The notes beneath the pieces are model-generated. The model made no database searches. It worked only from the letters and a program-made list of their open reading frames with translations, and was not told the DNA's origin. From positions 1 through 63,203 of the forward strand of contig CAZYHZ010000022.1 of the NCBI GenBank assembly GCA_964647625.1: a DNA stretch of 63,203 bases, given 5' to 3'. Position numbers and translations under genes: made by a program. Positions 35,001 to 42,564 of this stretch are shown piece after piece; position 1 is the stretch's first letter; every line of letters starts with the position of its first letter. Source of the stretch: DASRJG01 sp964647625 (GTDB lineage: Bacteria > Acidobacteriota > Polarisedimenticolia > Polarisedimenticolales > DASRJG01).

Positions 35001-35220
35001 CTACGACGCGGCCCGCGGGCTCCTGTCCGCCTTGCGCAGCTCGGGGAACTTCAGCGCGGCAACGTGCCTCGCCAACAACGTCGCCGACACGCCTTACGAC
35101 GATGCCGGCGCGAGCCCGCCCCTCGGCGACGGCTACTGGTACCTGGTGCGGGGGCAGAATACCTGCGGGACGGGAACGTACGGGCGGAGCGCGCTGGACT
35201 CCGCGAGTCCTTGTCCTTAG
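32068..35220 (+). CDS. Secreted BNR/Asp-box propeller protein with C-terminal fibronectin-like domain
   Basis: 1050 residues from ATG 32068 (GGAGG upstream). A signal peptide ends near GASA. About thirteen Asp-box motifs (SGDGGATW, SIDGGATF, STDLGVTW, SADGGHTF) define sialidase-like beta-propellers. The Arg triad and Tyr/Glu of true sialidases were not identified, so carbohydrate binding is likelier than hydrolysis. Near the end an Asp-rich calcium-type loop (DFDRDGTPTGSDCNDNDP) precedes the shared domain (YDAARG, GYWYLVRGQNTCGTGTYG), whose last residues are CP. Its stop overlaps that of the convergent peptidase gene. Confidence 0.85.
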   Translation: MPPRVFLSDFVRRAIVSFTVPCLAAGFGASAATFTDVPSNEINVGAHLTPVPSQDAIGAAFGLSDGEISLLMVEDTRVKSRHSGDGGATWSSEVEVSGVNTPLVQDVTGAFSADSKIYAAWLVADPAGYIGMQFARSDDMGQHWTAPAVLLQSGNPSFGATKIRMATGGPGQAAIIYRGNNDSDPWVTATANSGATWTTPVRLDTGVAIGSAPTNGERIAMDSTGRIYAIYIQGRSGGAATAYYTRSIDGGATFAAEQAISLPAHGNSDKPDIQVTTSGDVLLALWDSADSDHIYIERSIDHGLTYTTVLNRTLANNDVTVAPALYPDPASGLGLVSWVRTTNEAVLVRTTDEGATWGSDVVLVSTAAGNFKQKRAYTPVVVTKTSAGHLVVAWSDQRADTYTGLEDSVYARASTDLGVTWGAEQRVDGGTAGTHQSWINNIAAYGSDNVFVFYQDDRDDGGRSYNFHANKSAATPLAFGADARVDLDDGTVTPSTLAQSSLTTDGASHVYYAFGAVTTGPQADILVAASADGGHTFGTPVRVGSTAAGTRVSLLPQIKAFSDGKVYLIWESDNPGVGREIRFSRSTDYGATWQAADTVLATLTHLVGYFESGLSPGIDLEATSAGSVYVAWSDGANVFLARSTDFGVTFSSADVDQDSRGSNKFPRICANGSLLILTWESPNVALTVTSLWATASVNNGQTWITSTEIRSDTAGGGVDRHDLACDSAGRAVVVWPDYRSGVDVQLWSNRWNGGSWNGEIQDSAPTGAFISNPHVRFVDAAFDVVAVYEDQSFNVWASRSTDDAHTFTSWTSLDAAAPVPGAYSYSPRLTTDGAGHAWAAWLDESAGAAVPQLIVRHSGDGGATWGSVYRLDRKTPQGAYPDAPAFYGYTTNAAALPGAGMFAWGALRESVTLDPLFNAYDVNDFDRDGTPTGSDCNDNDPTLKTVPPEVAGVAMSKVAGASRVAWTSEDATAGSATNYDAARGLLSALRSSGNFSAATCLANNVADTPYDDAGASPPLGDGYWYLVRGQNTCGTGTYGRSALDSASPCP

Positions 35221-36524
35221 CGGCGCTCCACGAGACCGTGCTGTTCTAATAGTTTCGCCGCCGTCGCGACGGAGTCGAACGCGAGCCCGGACCGCTCCGC
35301 GATGTCCAGCAAGCTGTGGCGCTCGTCCGACTGGTTGAGGACCCAAAGCATCGCCAGCTCGGCCGCCTTCGAGTCCCGCAGGCCTCCGGCAGCGCTGTAG
35401 AGTCCACGGCGGCCCAGCTGGGGCTCGCATTTCGGGTTGGTGTTCCGGAATGTCGCGTTCCGTTCCAGAACCGCGAAGATCTCGAGATAAGCGCGAAGGG
35501 AGTCGGCGAGGCTCCCGGGATGAATCAAATCGAGGTTGTCGGCCGAGGTGTGGTATTCGGGATAGCGGCCGTAGGGAGTGCGCGTCAACGAGCCGACGGC
35601 GAGATCGAATCCCGGCGAGCAGTACTGCCGCTCGTCGTACCCGTACGGCGAGAACGGCTCGATCGAGCTTCCGTCCTTGCCGCGTAGGACGACAGCGGCC
35701 GCACGGTCGATCTCGGCGTCTCCCCGGCGGCTGCGCTTGTAGTGGAGCGGGCCGCGGTCGCCCACACCCGCCACGACCAGACCGTGCCGGATCCTCGTCG
35801 CGGCCTCCTCGTTTCTCGCGAGCCACGTGATCGGGCCGATCGTCCCGGGCACGAAGAGCAGCCGGTAGCCGTAACGCCGCTCGAGGCCGGAAAGGATCTT
35901 GACCAGCGACGTGACGAGGCTCACGCCCGAGAGGTTGTCGTTGGCGAGCGAGGGATGGCACGCGTGGCACGACACGAGAATCTCGTCCTTCGTGACTCCG
36001 GGAAGGAAGCACTCGCCGTACGTCAGGTGGCCGTCTTCGAGCGACGAATCGATGCAGACCTCGTATCGATCGTCCCGAAGGGACTCGAGCTGCCGCTGCG
36101 ACAGACAAAAGCCCCAGGTTGGTGCGTAGTAGGACGTTCGATAGGGGATCCAGTCGGGTCGATCCGGGATCGAGTGAAGATGCGGCCCCAGCTCCGGCAG
36201 CGAGAGCACCTTCCGTACGGGGATGCTGTAGCTCACGACGTGCAGGCTCGAGGCGCGGAAATCGACGACGCGCGTCCCGTCCAGCCGCGCGATCCACGCG
36301 TCGCGGATGTTCCACTCCTTCGGTACGGTCCAGTCGAACACCTGGGTTCCCGACGGAACGTCGTGAGTCGTCAGATCGATGTGCCGCCCCACCTCGCGGA
36401 GTGTTTCGCGTATCCCCTCGCCGGTGATGCTCCGGCAGATGGGGAACAGACGCTCGGCCAGCGCGTACATCTCCGTGCCGAGCGGGCCCGGCGCGAACTC
36501 CTCGAGAAACCGGTCGATCGTCAT
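35217..36524 (-). CDS. DUF4910 family aminopeptidase-like protein with winged-helix C-terminus
   Basis: 435 residues from ATG 36524. The zinc-peptidase-like core shows SCHACHPSLANDNLSG (residues ~185-200), the H/D region typical of M28-type enzymes and of DUF4910. EYHTSADN later supplies another His/Asp. The last ~60 residues (LLDIAERSGLAFDSVATAAKLLE) look like a winged helix. Relatives sit in LPS and sugar-nucleotide loci, and the upstream gene is a deoxysugar C-methyltransferase 19 bp away. A role in modifying an amide-bearing glycan is inferred, not shown. Confidence 0.85.
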   Translation of the reverse strand: MTIDRFLEEFAPGPLGTEMYALAERLFPICRSITGEGIRETLREVGRHIDLTTHDVPSGTQVFDWTVPKEWNIRDAWIARLDGTRVVDFRASSLHVVSYSIPVRKVLSLPELGPHLHSIPDRPDWIPYRTSYYAPTWGFCLSQRQLESLRDDRYEVCIDSSLEDGHLTYGECFLPGVTKDEILVSCHACHPSLANDNLSGVSLVTSLVKILSGLERRYGYRLLFVPGTIGPITWLARNEEAATRIRHGLVVAGVGDRGPLHYKRSRRGDAEIDRAAAVVLRGKDGSSIEPFSPYGYDERQYCSPGFDLAVGSLTRTPYGRYPEYHTSADNLDLIHPGSLADSLRAYLEIFAVLERNATFRNTNPKCEPQLGRRGLYSAAGGLRDSKAAELAMLWVLNQSDERHSLLDIAERSGLAFDSVATAAKLLEQHGLVERR

Positions 36525-36543
36525 GGGCGTGCCACGGGAAGGT

Positions 36544-37824
36544 TCAGGGCAATTCCCGGACCTCCGGGATCGGGACGACGAACCGCCCTCCCCAGTCCCG
36601 GATGAAGGCCATCTGGCGAACGATCTCCTCCTGGAAGTTCCAGGGGAGGATCAGCACGTAGTCGGGCTGCGTCTCGCGAATTCGATCCGGCGGATGGATC
36701 GGCACGTGCGTTCCCGGCAGGTACTTGCCGTGCTTGTACGGGTTGCGATCCACGGTGTATTCGAGCAGATCCGTTCGAATTCCACAGTAGTTCAACAACG
36801 TGTTCCCTTTGCCCGGAGCTCCGTACCCGGCGACGTGCTTGCCCGCCCGCCTGGCGGCAATGAGGAATTCGAGAAGCTTGCGCTTGGTTTCCTCGACCTT
36901 GCCGGCGAACGAGGCGTATCCGTCGAGTCGCGTGAGCCCCGCGGAATCCTCGCGACGGCGCAGCTCCTGGAGGCGCAGCGAGATCGGTCTCGTCCCGTCC
37001 TCGGCGTGCCGGGCGAACAGGCGCAGCGACCCCCCGTGCGTCGGAAGCTCCTCGACGTCGAAGAGCCACAAGCCGTGCTTTCGGAAGATGATCTCCGCGG
37101 TGTACAGCGAGAAATAGGAAAAGTGCTCGTGGTAGATCGTGTCGAACTGATTCCCTTCGATCAATCGAAGCAGATGCGGAAACTCGATCGTCACGACGCC
37201 GTGCTCGGCGAGCAGGATCTTCATGCCGCCGACGAAGTCGTCGAGGTCGGGAACCTGGGCCAAAACGTTGTTGGCGACGATGAGATCCGCGGCTCCGTGC
37301 TCGTCTCGTACCGAGCGGGCGAGGTCTCGACCGAAGAACTCGGAGATCGTCGGAACGCCCTTTTCGCGAGCGGTGAGCGCGACGTTGCGCGCCGGCTCGA
37401 TCCCAAGCGCCGGAACCGCGTGGCGAAGGAAATACTGGAGCAGGTAGCCGTCGTTGCTGGCCACTTCGACGACGTGCGAGGCCGGTCCCAATCCGAAGCG
37501 CTCGATCGTCGTCTCGACGTACTGCTCGGCATGGGCCAGCCACGTTTCGGAGAATGACGAGAAATAGGCGTACTCCCGGAAGATGTGTTCGCGCGTGACG
37601 AACGCGGGCAGCTGGACCAGGAGGCACCCCGAGCAGATCATCGCGTGAAGCGGGTAGAACGCCTCCATGTCGTTCAGCCGGTCCGCGGGGAGGAAACTTT
37701 CGCAGAGCGGTGACATGCCCAGGTCGACGAACGTGCGGTCGAGCGGCGCGCCGCAGAATCGGCACGCCGAAGCCGCATGTCGAGCCGGAGCGAGCGCCGA
37801 TCCGTGTTCTCCCCGCGACGTCAT
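36544..37824 (-). CDS. Deoxysugar C-methyltransferase (TylC3/NovU/EvaC type)
   Basis: 426 residues in three parts. An N-terminal zinc site uses C21, C24, C64 and C67 (CRFC ... CSGC). A SAM domain has VVEVASNDGYLLQYF and DLIVANNVLAQVPDL. The C-terminal domain has HVAGYGAPGKGNTLLNYCG. This architecture (PF08421, PF13489, PF08484) belongs to enzymes that C-methylate NDP-keto-deoxysugars for O-antigen or glycoside pathways. Other sugar-nucleotide genes are absent here, so the substrate may be made elsewhere. The start ATG 37824 lacks an obvious binding site. Confidence 0.88.
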   Translation of the reverse strand: MTSRGEHGSALAPARHAASACRFCGAPLDRTFVDLGMSPLCESFLPADRLNDMEAFYPLHAMICSGCLLVQLPAFVTREHIFREYAYFSSFSETWLAHAEQYVETTIERFGLGPASHVVEVASNDGYLLQYFLRHAVPALGIEPARNVALTAREKGVPTISEFFGRDLARSVRDEHGAADLIVANNVLAQVPDLDDFVGGMKILLAEHGVVTIEFPHLLRLIEGNQFDTIYHEHFSYFSLYTAEIIFRKHGLWLFDVEELPTHGGSLRLFARHAEDGTRPISLRLQELRRREDSAGLTRLDGYASFAGKVEETKRKLLEFLIAARRAGKHVAGYGAPGKGNTLLNYCGIRTDLLEYTVDRNPYKHGKYLPGTHVPIHPPDRIRETQPDYVLILPWNFQEEIVRQMAFIRDWGGRFVVPIPEVRELP

Positions 37825-38022
37825 GCGAGAGCGTCCATGCAGGCTGCAACGAGCATGCGGCGGGCCAGGTCCAATGCGGTGGGACTCACACAGAGCGGCA
37901 TGAAGCCACCCTCCCGGGGTCCGGAACATAAGTTCAGCGGAATCGCGCGTCCACCTGAGCGGAGCGATCGAATGGCGCCGGCGTCGTGCGCCTACCGGCA
38001 TTTGGCCCTGCACTGAAGACGG

Positions 38023-38039
38023 GTGTGGAGAAAATGAAC
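38023..38039 (+). promoter_or_regulatory. Shared 17-bp intergenic motif, copy D1
   Basis: GTGTGGAGAAAATGAAC, 3 bp before a second copy in the same orientation. Both lie upstream of the C-methyltransferase but read away from it. Confidence 0.4.
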
Positions 38040-38042
38040 CGA

Positions 38043-38060
38043 GTGTGGCGAAGATGCTAC
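38043..38060 (+). promoter_or_regulatory. Shared intergenic motif, copy D2
   Basis: GTGTGGCGAAGATGCTAC is the same motif with one extra base before the final AC. It ends 3 bp before the stop codon of the small zinc-finger gene on the opposite strand. Confidence 0.4.
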
Positions 38061-38063
38061 GGC

Positions 38064-38270
38064 TCAGCTCCTGGTGCTGTCTTCCTTCGGCTTGCACAAC
38101 TGGCACACGCCGGTCCCCTCGCACGCCCGGCATTCGGCTTCGCGAGCACGATGGAGGATGCGTGTTTTCACCGTGCGCTGGCCCGTTCCACCGCACTTGG
38201 CACACTGACGGCTGTCGTGGCACCAGGGGCAGGTCTTCACGCCACGTTCACGCTCGAGCACCGATTCCAT
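38064..38270 (-). CDS. Mini DnaJ-like zinc-finger protein
   Basis: 68 residues. Four CxxC pairs (CPWC, CAKC with GGTG, CRAC with EGTG, CQLC) mimic the CxxCxGxG zinc-binding repeats of DnaJ without a J domain. It would bind two zinc ions and could act as a disulphide isomerase or RNA-binding helper. ATG 38270 follows GATCCGGG. It is too short for a chaperone; stand-alone proteins of this kind exist but have no fixed function. Confidence 0.6.
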   Translation of the reverse strand: MESVLERERGVKTCPWCHDSRQCAKCGGTGQRTVKTRILHRAREAECRACEGTGVCQLCKPKEDSTRS

Positions 38271-38409
38271 CCCGGATCTCCCACCGACGAACCCGCAGTG
38301 TTCGGAAGAAATATGTGCTCCGGCGCGATGGACGCAAGAATGCCCCGATCAGGCTTCAATCTTGTTGATGGCGTACCGCCCGGCCCTCGACGCCGTCAGC
38401 GGATCGTCC

Positions 38410-39090
38410 TCAAACCGCCTTTGCAGCGGCACGAATCACATCGAGCACGCGTTCCGGCTGCGAGAGCATCGGCACATGGCTGCTGTCGAGCTCATGGGTG
38501 GTCGCGCCCATCCGTTTTGCCATGGCTCGCTCGAGATCGGGATGCACGGTTTGATCCTTCTTGGCGACGATGTACCAGCTCGGCTTCGACTTCCAGGCCG
38601 TTCCCCCGACCTTTGCGTCGAACAGATCGGGTTTCGGCACGCCCTGAGTCGCCCAGACGAGCTTCTGCTCCTGCTCCGAAAGGTCTCCGCAGAAATACTT
38701 CGTGCCCGCCAGGCGCAGCCAGATTCGCCCATCCACGACTTCTATTTGCGAGAACACCTCGGTGGTCGGGTACTTGGCCTGTTGGGTTTGAGACGTTTCA
38801 TCGGCGTCGGGGGCGAGCGCGGCGATGTAAACCAGCCCGGCAACGCGATCGTCGGTTCCGGCACCCGTGATGACGCTTCCGCCGTAGGAGTGACCGACGA
38901 GGATCACCGGGCTGCCGACCCGGCCGATCGTCGCTTTCGTCAAGGCGACGTCCTCGGCGGTCGTGTTCAGGCCGTACTGCGCCGTAATGCATTCATACCC
39001 TTCCGCCTGCAGAGGACGGATCAGCTTGCTGAAGCACGATCCATCGGCCCAGAGTCCGTGGCAGAACACGATGCTTGGCTTGGTCGCCAT
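38410..39090 (-). CDS. Alpha/beta hydrolase (EstC/hydroxynitrile-lyase-like)
   Basis: 226 residues from ATG 39090 (GAGGAGG upstream). FCHGLWADGSCF is the oxyanion-loop region. The nucleophile Ser68 lies in GHSYGG, and the His is in SSHVPMLSQP near the C-terminus, as in small plant-esterase-like hydrolases. No signal peptide, so it is cytoplasmic. It appears monocistronic and divergent from the APC permease gene. Substrate unknown. Confidence 0.85.
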   Translation of the reverse strand: MATKPSIVFCHGLWADGSCFSKLIRPLQAEGYECITAQYGLNTTAEDVALTKATIGRVGSPVILVGHSYGGSVITGAGTDDRVAGLVYIAALAPDADETSQTQQAKYPTTEVFSQIEVVDGRIWLRLAGTKYFCGDLSEQEQKLVWATQGVPKPDLFDAKVGGTAWKSKPSWYIVAKKDQTVHPDLERAMAKRMGATTHELDSSHVPMLSQPERVLDVIRAAAKAV

Positions 39091-39249
39091 GTCTCCACCT
39101 CCTCGCACGGTGTGATGAGCAGATTCTCGCCGGTGCGGCTCCGATGTTACCCCCGTCGGACGGGCCGGGCCACGATGGCGGTGATGGAGCCGATCCTGTC
39201 GATGAGGTAGTAGTCCGTTCGCGCCCTTGCGCTGTATTTTGTCGCCGCC

Positions 39250-40593
39250 ATGCGCATCGAATCAGAGCGCGCCCTCGTGCGGGCGATCGGCATCCTGGGC
39301 CTCGCAGCCGCGATCTTCAACACGACCGTCGGCGGGGGGATCTTCCGGCTTCCGGCGGCGGTGAGCGGCATGATCGGCGCCGCCGCTCCCATCGTCTACG
39401 TGATCTGCGCCGTGACGATGGGTCTGATCGTTCTCTGCTTCGCCGAGGCCGGGAGCCGGGTGTCCCGCACCGGCGGGCCCTATTCATATGTCGCGGTCGT
39501 GTTCGGCCCCTATGCCGGATTCATGGCGGGTGTGCTGTTGTGGCTGCTCGGCACGACGGCGGTGGCGAGCGTCGCAAGCGCCTGCGCGGGCTTCGCAGCC
39601 GCCGTAGCACCCGCCCTTTCGGGCCCCTGGGCCCGCGCCCTTTTGCTGGCGGGCGCGTTCGCGGTGATGGCCGCCATCAACGTCACCGGGGTAAAGCAAG
39701 GCTCGCGGCTCATCACCCTACTTGCGGTGGCGAAACTCTTGCCCCTTCTGGTGCTGGTCGGCGTCGGCGTGCTGGCGATCGAGCCGTCAAATCTGGCCAT
39801 TCCCGAGATGCCGTCCGCATCCAGCGTGGCCCGCACCGCCATCGTGCTGATCTTCGCATTCACCGGGGTCGAGTGCGCCCTCGTGCCGAGCGGCGAGATG
39901 AAGCGCCCCTCGCGCACCGTGCCCTGGGCCATCGCCATCGCGATGAGCGGCATCACCGTGCTCTACCTCGCGATTCAGCTCGTCGCGCAGGGCGTGCTCG
40001 GTCCGGCGCTGGCCGGCTCGAAGACCGCCCCGCTCGCGCTCGTCGCCGAGCATCTCATGGGCCCGCCCGGCCGGACCCTGCTCCTGGGCGGCGCGATCGT
40101 CTCGACCCTCGGCTACCTGAGCGCGATGACGCTCGTCGTGCCGCGAGCCCTGTTCGCCCTCGCGCGCGACGGCTTCCTGCCGAGGGCGATCGCGAACGTC
40201 CATCCGCGATTTCACACGCCGTACGTCGCCATCGTCGTGCAGTCGATGGTCGTGTGCGCGCTCGCCATCGGGAACGAGTTCGAGGCGTTGGCGGTGCTCT
40301 CGAACGTCTCGGCGCTCCTTCTGTATTTCGCCAGCGCGGTCGCGGGCTACCTGCTCAAGCGCCGCGGCATCCAGGATGGCGATGCGCGGCCGTTCTCGCT
40401 GCCCGGCGGCCCCACGGTGCCCCTTCTGACGTGCGCCATGATCGTCTGGCTTCTGACGAGCATCACGCCGGGCGAATGGATGAAGGTCGGACTCGTGCTC
40501 GCCGTCGCGACGGCGATCTTCGTCGTCGTCCGCGGAAGCGGCGCGATGAAGACCCCCGGCTCACCGGTGAGGGACCGCTCCGAGAGCGGCTGA
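39250..40593 (+). CDS. APC-superfamily amino acid permease
   Basis: 447 residues and 12 helices. The first helix holds the unwound APC substrate site (FNTTVGGGIFRLPAAV), and helix 6 is IFAFTGVECALVPSGEMKRPSRTVPWAIAI split by the usual loop. It is a probable amino acid/proton symporter or exchanger at the inner membrane. ATG 39250 begins directly before the first basic-hydrophobic segment. Its 3' end overlaps the convergent secreted-propeller gene by 33 bp. Confidence 0.88.
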   Translation: MRIESERALVRAIGILGLAAAIFNTTVGGGIFRLPAAVSGMIGAAAPIVYVICAVTMGLIVLCFAEAGSRVSRTGGPYSYVAVVFGPYAGFMAGVLLWLLGTTAVASVASACAGFAAAVAPALSGPWARALLLAGAFAVMAAINVTGVKQGSRLITLLAVAKLLPLLVLVGVGVLAIEPSNLAIPEMPSASSVARTAIVLIFAFTGVECALVPSGEMKRPSRTVPWAIAIAMSGITVLYLAIQLVAQGVLGPALAGSKTAPLALVAEHLMGPPGRTLLLGGAIVSTLGYLSAMTLVVPRALFALARDGFLPRAIANVHPRFHTPYVAIVVQSMVVCALAIGNEFEALAVLSNVSALLLYFASAVAGYLLKRRGIQDGDARPFSLPGGPTVPLLTCAMIVWLLTSITPGEWMKVGLVLAVATAIFVVVRGSGAMKTPGSPVRDRSESG

Positions 40594-41739
40594 AGCGACG
40601 CCGGTGGGTGGGGTCAGACCGTTGAAGTCGCCGACCACCTTGGCGTCGTAGGGCCCATTCATCCCCTGGTTCGCGTTCTCGCTGCCGAAGCCGCTGTTCA
40701 GCCCGTCGTCGAGCGGCAGCCCGTAGGTCGCCACGATGTGACACGGGGTGGCATGATCAACGATGAAGACGCGATTGTTGTACTGGTCGCTGATGATCGT
40801 GTTCCGATTCGACAGGCGGATCGCGCGCGAGGGCTGAGGATCCGTATTGCTGTTCGGATCCGTATTCGTCGCGCACTGCCACACGGGGTTGTCCGCGGCG
40901 TCGACCTCGACGGCCCTCGCGTTCCCCGCGTCCGTCAGCAGCGTGTTGCCGTTGTCGAGGCGGCTGGCGAATGCCACCGCGCCCACCGATCCCTTCGCGC
41001 TGAAGCTCGCGACGACGTGGTGGTTTCGGTCGACCTCGATCGCCCGATCGTTGTTCTCGTCGGCGATGAGGATGTGCCCATTCTCGAGCAGCTCGGCGCT
41101 GTTCGGATTGTTCAACAGATTGTCGCCGGTTCCGGTCGCCCCCGTCTCGCCGTATTGCCAGGCGATCGTCCCGCTCCGCATGACTTCGATGACCCGCTCG
41201 TTCGCCTGATCCGTGATCAGGACGTTTCCGCTCGGGAGGTAGGTCGCTTGCACCGGCGTGTCGAGCTGATTCCGCTCGGAGCCGCTCACGGCGAACTGCC
41301 CGTACTGCCAGACAACCTGCCCGACCGGATTCACGAGCATGACGCGGTTGTCCGGACAGGGACCCGGATTGCAGTCACCGAACCCGCCCGGATTGCCCGT
41401 ACCGGCGACCAGAGTGAGGTCGCCGACGCGCTGCGCGTCATTGACGCCGACCGGGGACTTGCCGGACGTCAGGTCCGCCGGGCCTTTGCCGAACGACCAG
41501 ACGATCTTGCCGGACTCGTCGATTTCGATGACCCTGTTGTTGTACTGGTCGGAAATGAGGATGTCCCCCGCCCTGTTGAACCCGGAGCCGGGCGGGGTGC
41601 CTCGCGTGGGGCGAACATCCTGGAACCGGTTCGGCCCCTGGCCCGTGACTCCGGCCGCGAACGTGACGACGCCGAGAATGGCACCCGCGATCCCTGCTGC
41701 AAAGAGCCGGCGAACCGATCCGATGTCGTTGTGAGCCAT
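40561..41739 (-). CDS. Secreted beta-propeller protein (NHL/PQQ-like)
   Basis: 392 residues from ATG 41739, behind GGAGGAGG. A signal peptide (AGIAGAILGVVTFAAG) is followed by six or seven repeats of the form ILISDQYNNRVIEIDESGKIVWSFGKG, VLITDQANERVIEVMRSGTIAWQYGE and HILIADENNDRAIEVDRN. This is the blade sequence of NHL/arylsulfotransferase-type propellers. The catalytic His of arylsulfotransferases was not located, so enzymatic activity is unassigned. It lacks the fibronectin-like domain carried by other secreted propellers here. Confidence 0.8.
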   Translation of the reverse strand: MAHNDIGSVRRLFAAGIAGAILGVVTFAAGVTGQGPNRFQDVRPTRGTPPGSGFNRAGDILISDQYNNRVIEIDESGKIVWSFGKGPADLTSGKSPVGVNDAQRVGDLTLVAGTGNPGGFGDCNPGPCPDNRVMLVNPVGQVVWQYGQFAVSGSERNQLDTPVQATYLPSGNVLITDQANERVIEVMRSGTIAWQYGETGATGTGDNLLNNPNSAELLENGHILIADENNDRAIEVDRNHHVVASFSAKGSVGAVAFASRLDNGNTLLTDAGNARAVEVDAADNPVWQCATNTDPNSNTDPQPSRAIRLSNRNTIISDQYNNRVFIVDHATPCHIVATYGLPLDDGLNSGFGSENANQGMNGPYDAKVVGDFNGLTPPTGVASAALGAVPHR

Positions 41740-41972
41740 GTGTTCCTCCTCCGGATGAAGCCCGTGGGAACGGTTTTCAGGCGTTGCGGTACGAATGGAG
41801 AGCACGTTCCGGACCAGGGACCGTTCTCCGGTCTTCGAGGTGCAGCGCATGCGTTGAGCTCGTGGGTGGGTTCGACGATTTAGCGCGGCATGGCGAGCCG
41901 TTGCTCCGGCTGCGCGTCCCGCATCGAGCCTTCACCTGACGGCGACCGGCGGCGCCCCGGTGTCGCTCCCAC

Positions 41973-41989
41973 GTTCATTCTCGCCACAC
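41973..41989 (-). promoter_or_regulatory. Shared 17-bp intergenic motif, copy E
   Basis: On the minus strand it reads GTGTGGCGAGAATGAAC, 14 of 17 identical to copy D1 and 14 of 17 to copy C. It lies 234 bp upstream of the secreted propeller gene, in a 297-bp gene-free region. Confidence 0.4.
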
Positions 41990-42036
41990 CATGGCGGCCG
42001 GCTGCGCCGTTTCCGCCCCGGTCTCGGCACCTGGAT

Positions 42037-42534
42037 CTAGCTCCGGTCCGATCCTCGCTGCGTCCCGATTCGCGCCACCAAGTACACGACGGCGACGAGG
42101 TTCACGGCCAAGGTCGCGCCGCGCAGCGGCGTCCAGTGGTGCCAAACGGCGACGGCCTCGACGGGCAAGAACAGGCTCGTCGCGGCCACGGTCAGATACT
42201 CAGCCCAACGCTTGGCCAGAGCCAGGCCGACGCCTTCGACCAGGAACACGGTCGCGAACAGAAAAGCACCTGCCGCCAGCTTGCTGAATCCGGTCGGCCC
42301 GGCGAGATCGAACAGGGCCAGCGCGCGCTCTGCGGCGATTGCTGCGATGTGACGGTCTCGTTCGAGAGAAAGCCCCACGAGCCAGCTTTGGACCATGGCG
42401 GCGCGGTCCGCGCGGAGCAGCTTCAGCGCGCCCACGCCGGCGGCGAGGAGCACGGCGGCCTTCCCGAACTTGAACGCCGCTATCAACCGTAGGACGCGGC
42501 GTGAGGCCAGCCCGGAATTCAGGAACTCCCCCAT
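42037..42534 (-). CDS. DUF2127 family membrane protein
   Basis: 165 residues from ATG 42534. It has the family pattern: LRLIAAFKFGKAAVLLAAGVGALKLL, a soluble RHIAAIAAERALALFDL segment, then three helices with KRWAEYLTVAATSLFLPVE. Function unknown; members are widespread small inner-membrane proteins. It starts 30 bp after the M16 gene on the same strand and may share its transcript. Confidence 0.85.
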   Translation of the reverse strand: MGEFLNSGLASRRVLRLIAAFKFGKAAVLLAAGVGALKLLRADRAAMVQSWLVGLSLERDRHIAAIAAERALALFDLAGPTGFSKLAAGAFLFATVFLVEGVGLALAKRWAEYLTVAATSLFLPVEAVAVWHHWTPLRGATLAVNLVAVVYLVARIGTQRGSDRS

Positions 42535-42564
42535 CGAGTGCGCGCGGGACGGAGCATGGAGTTC

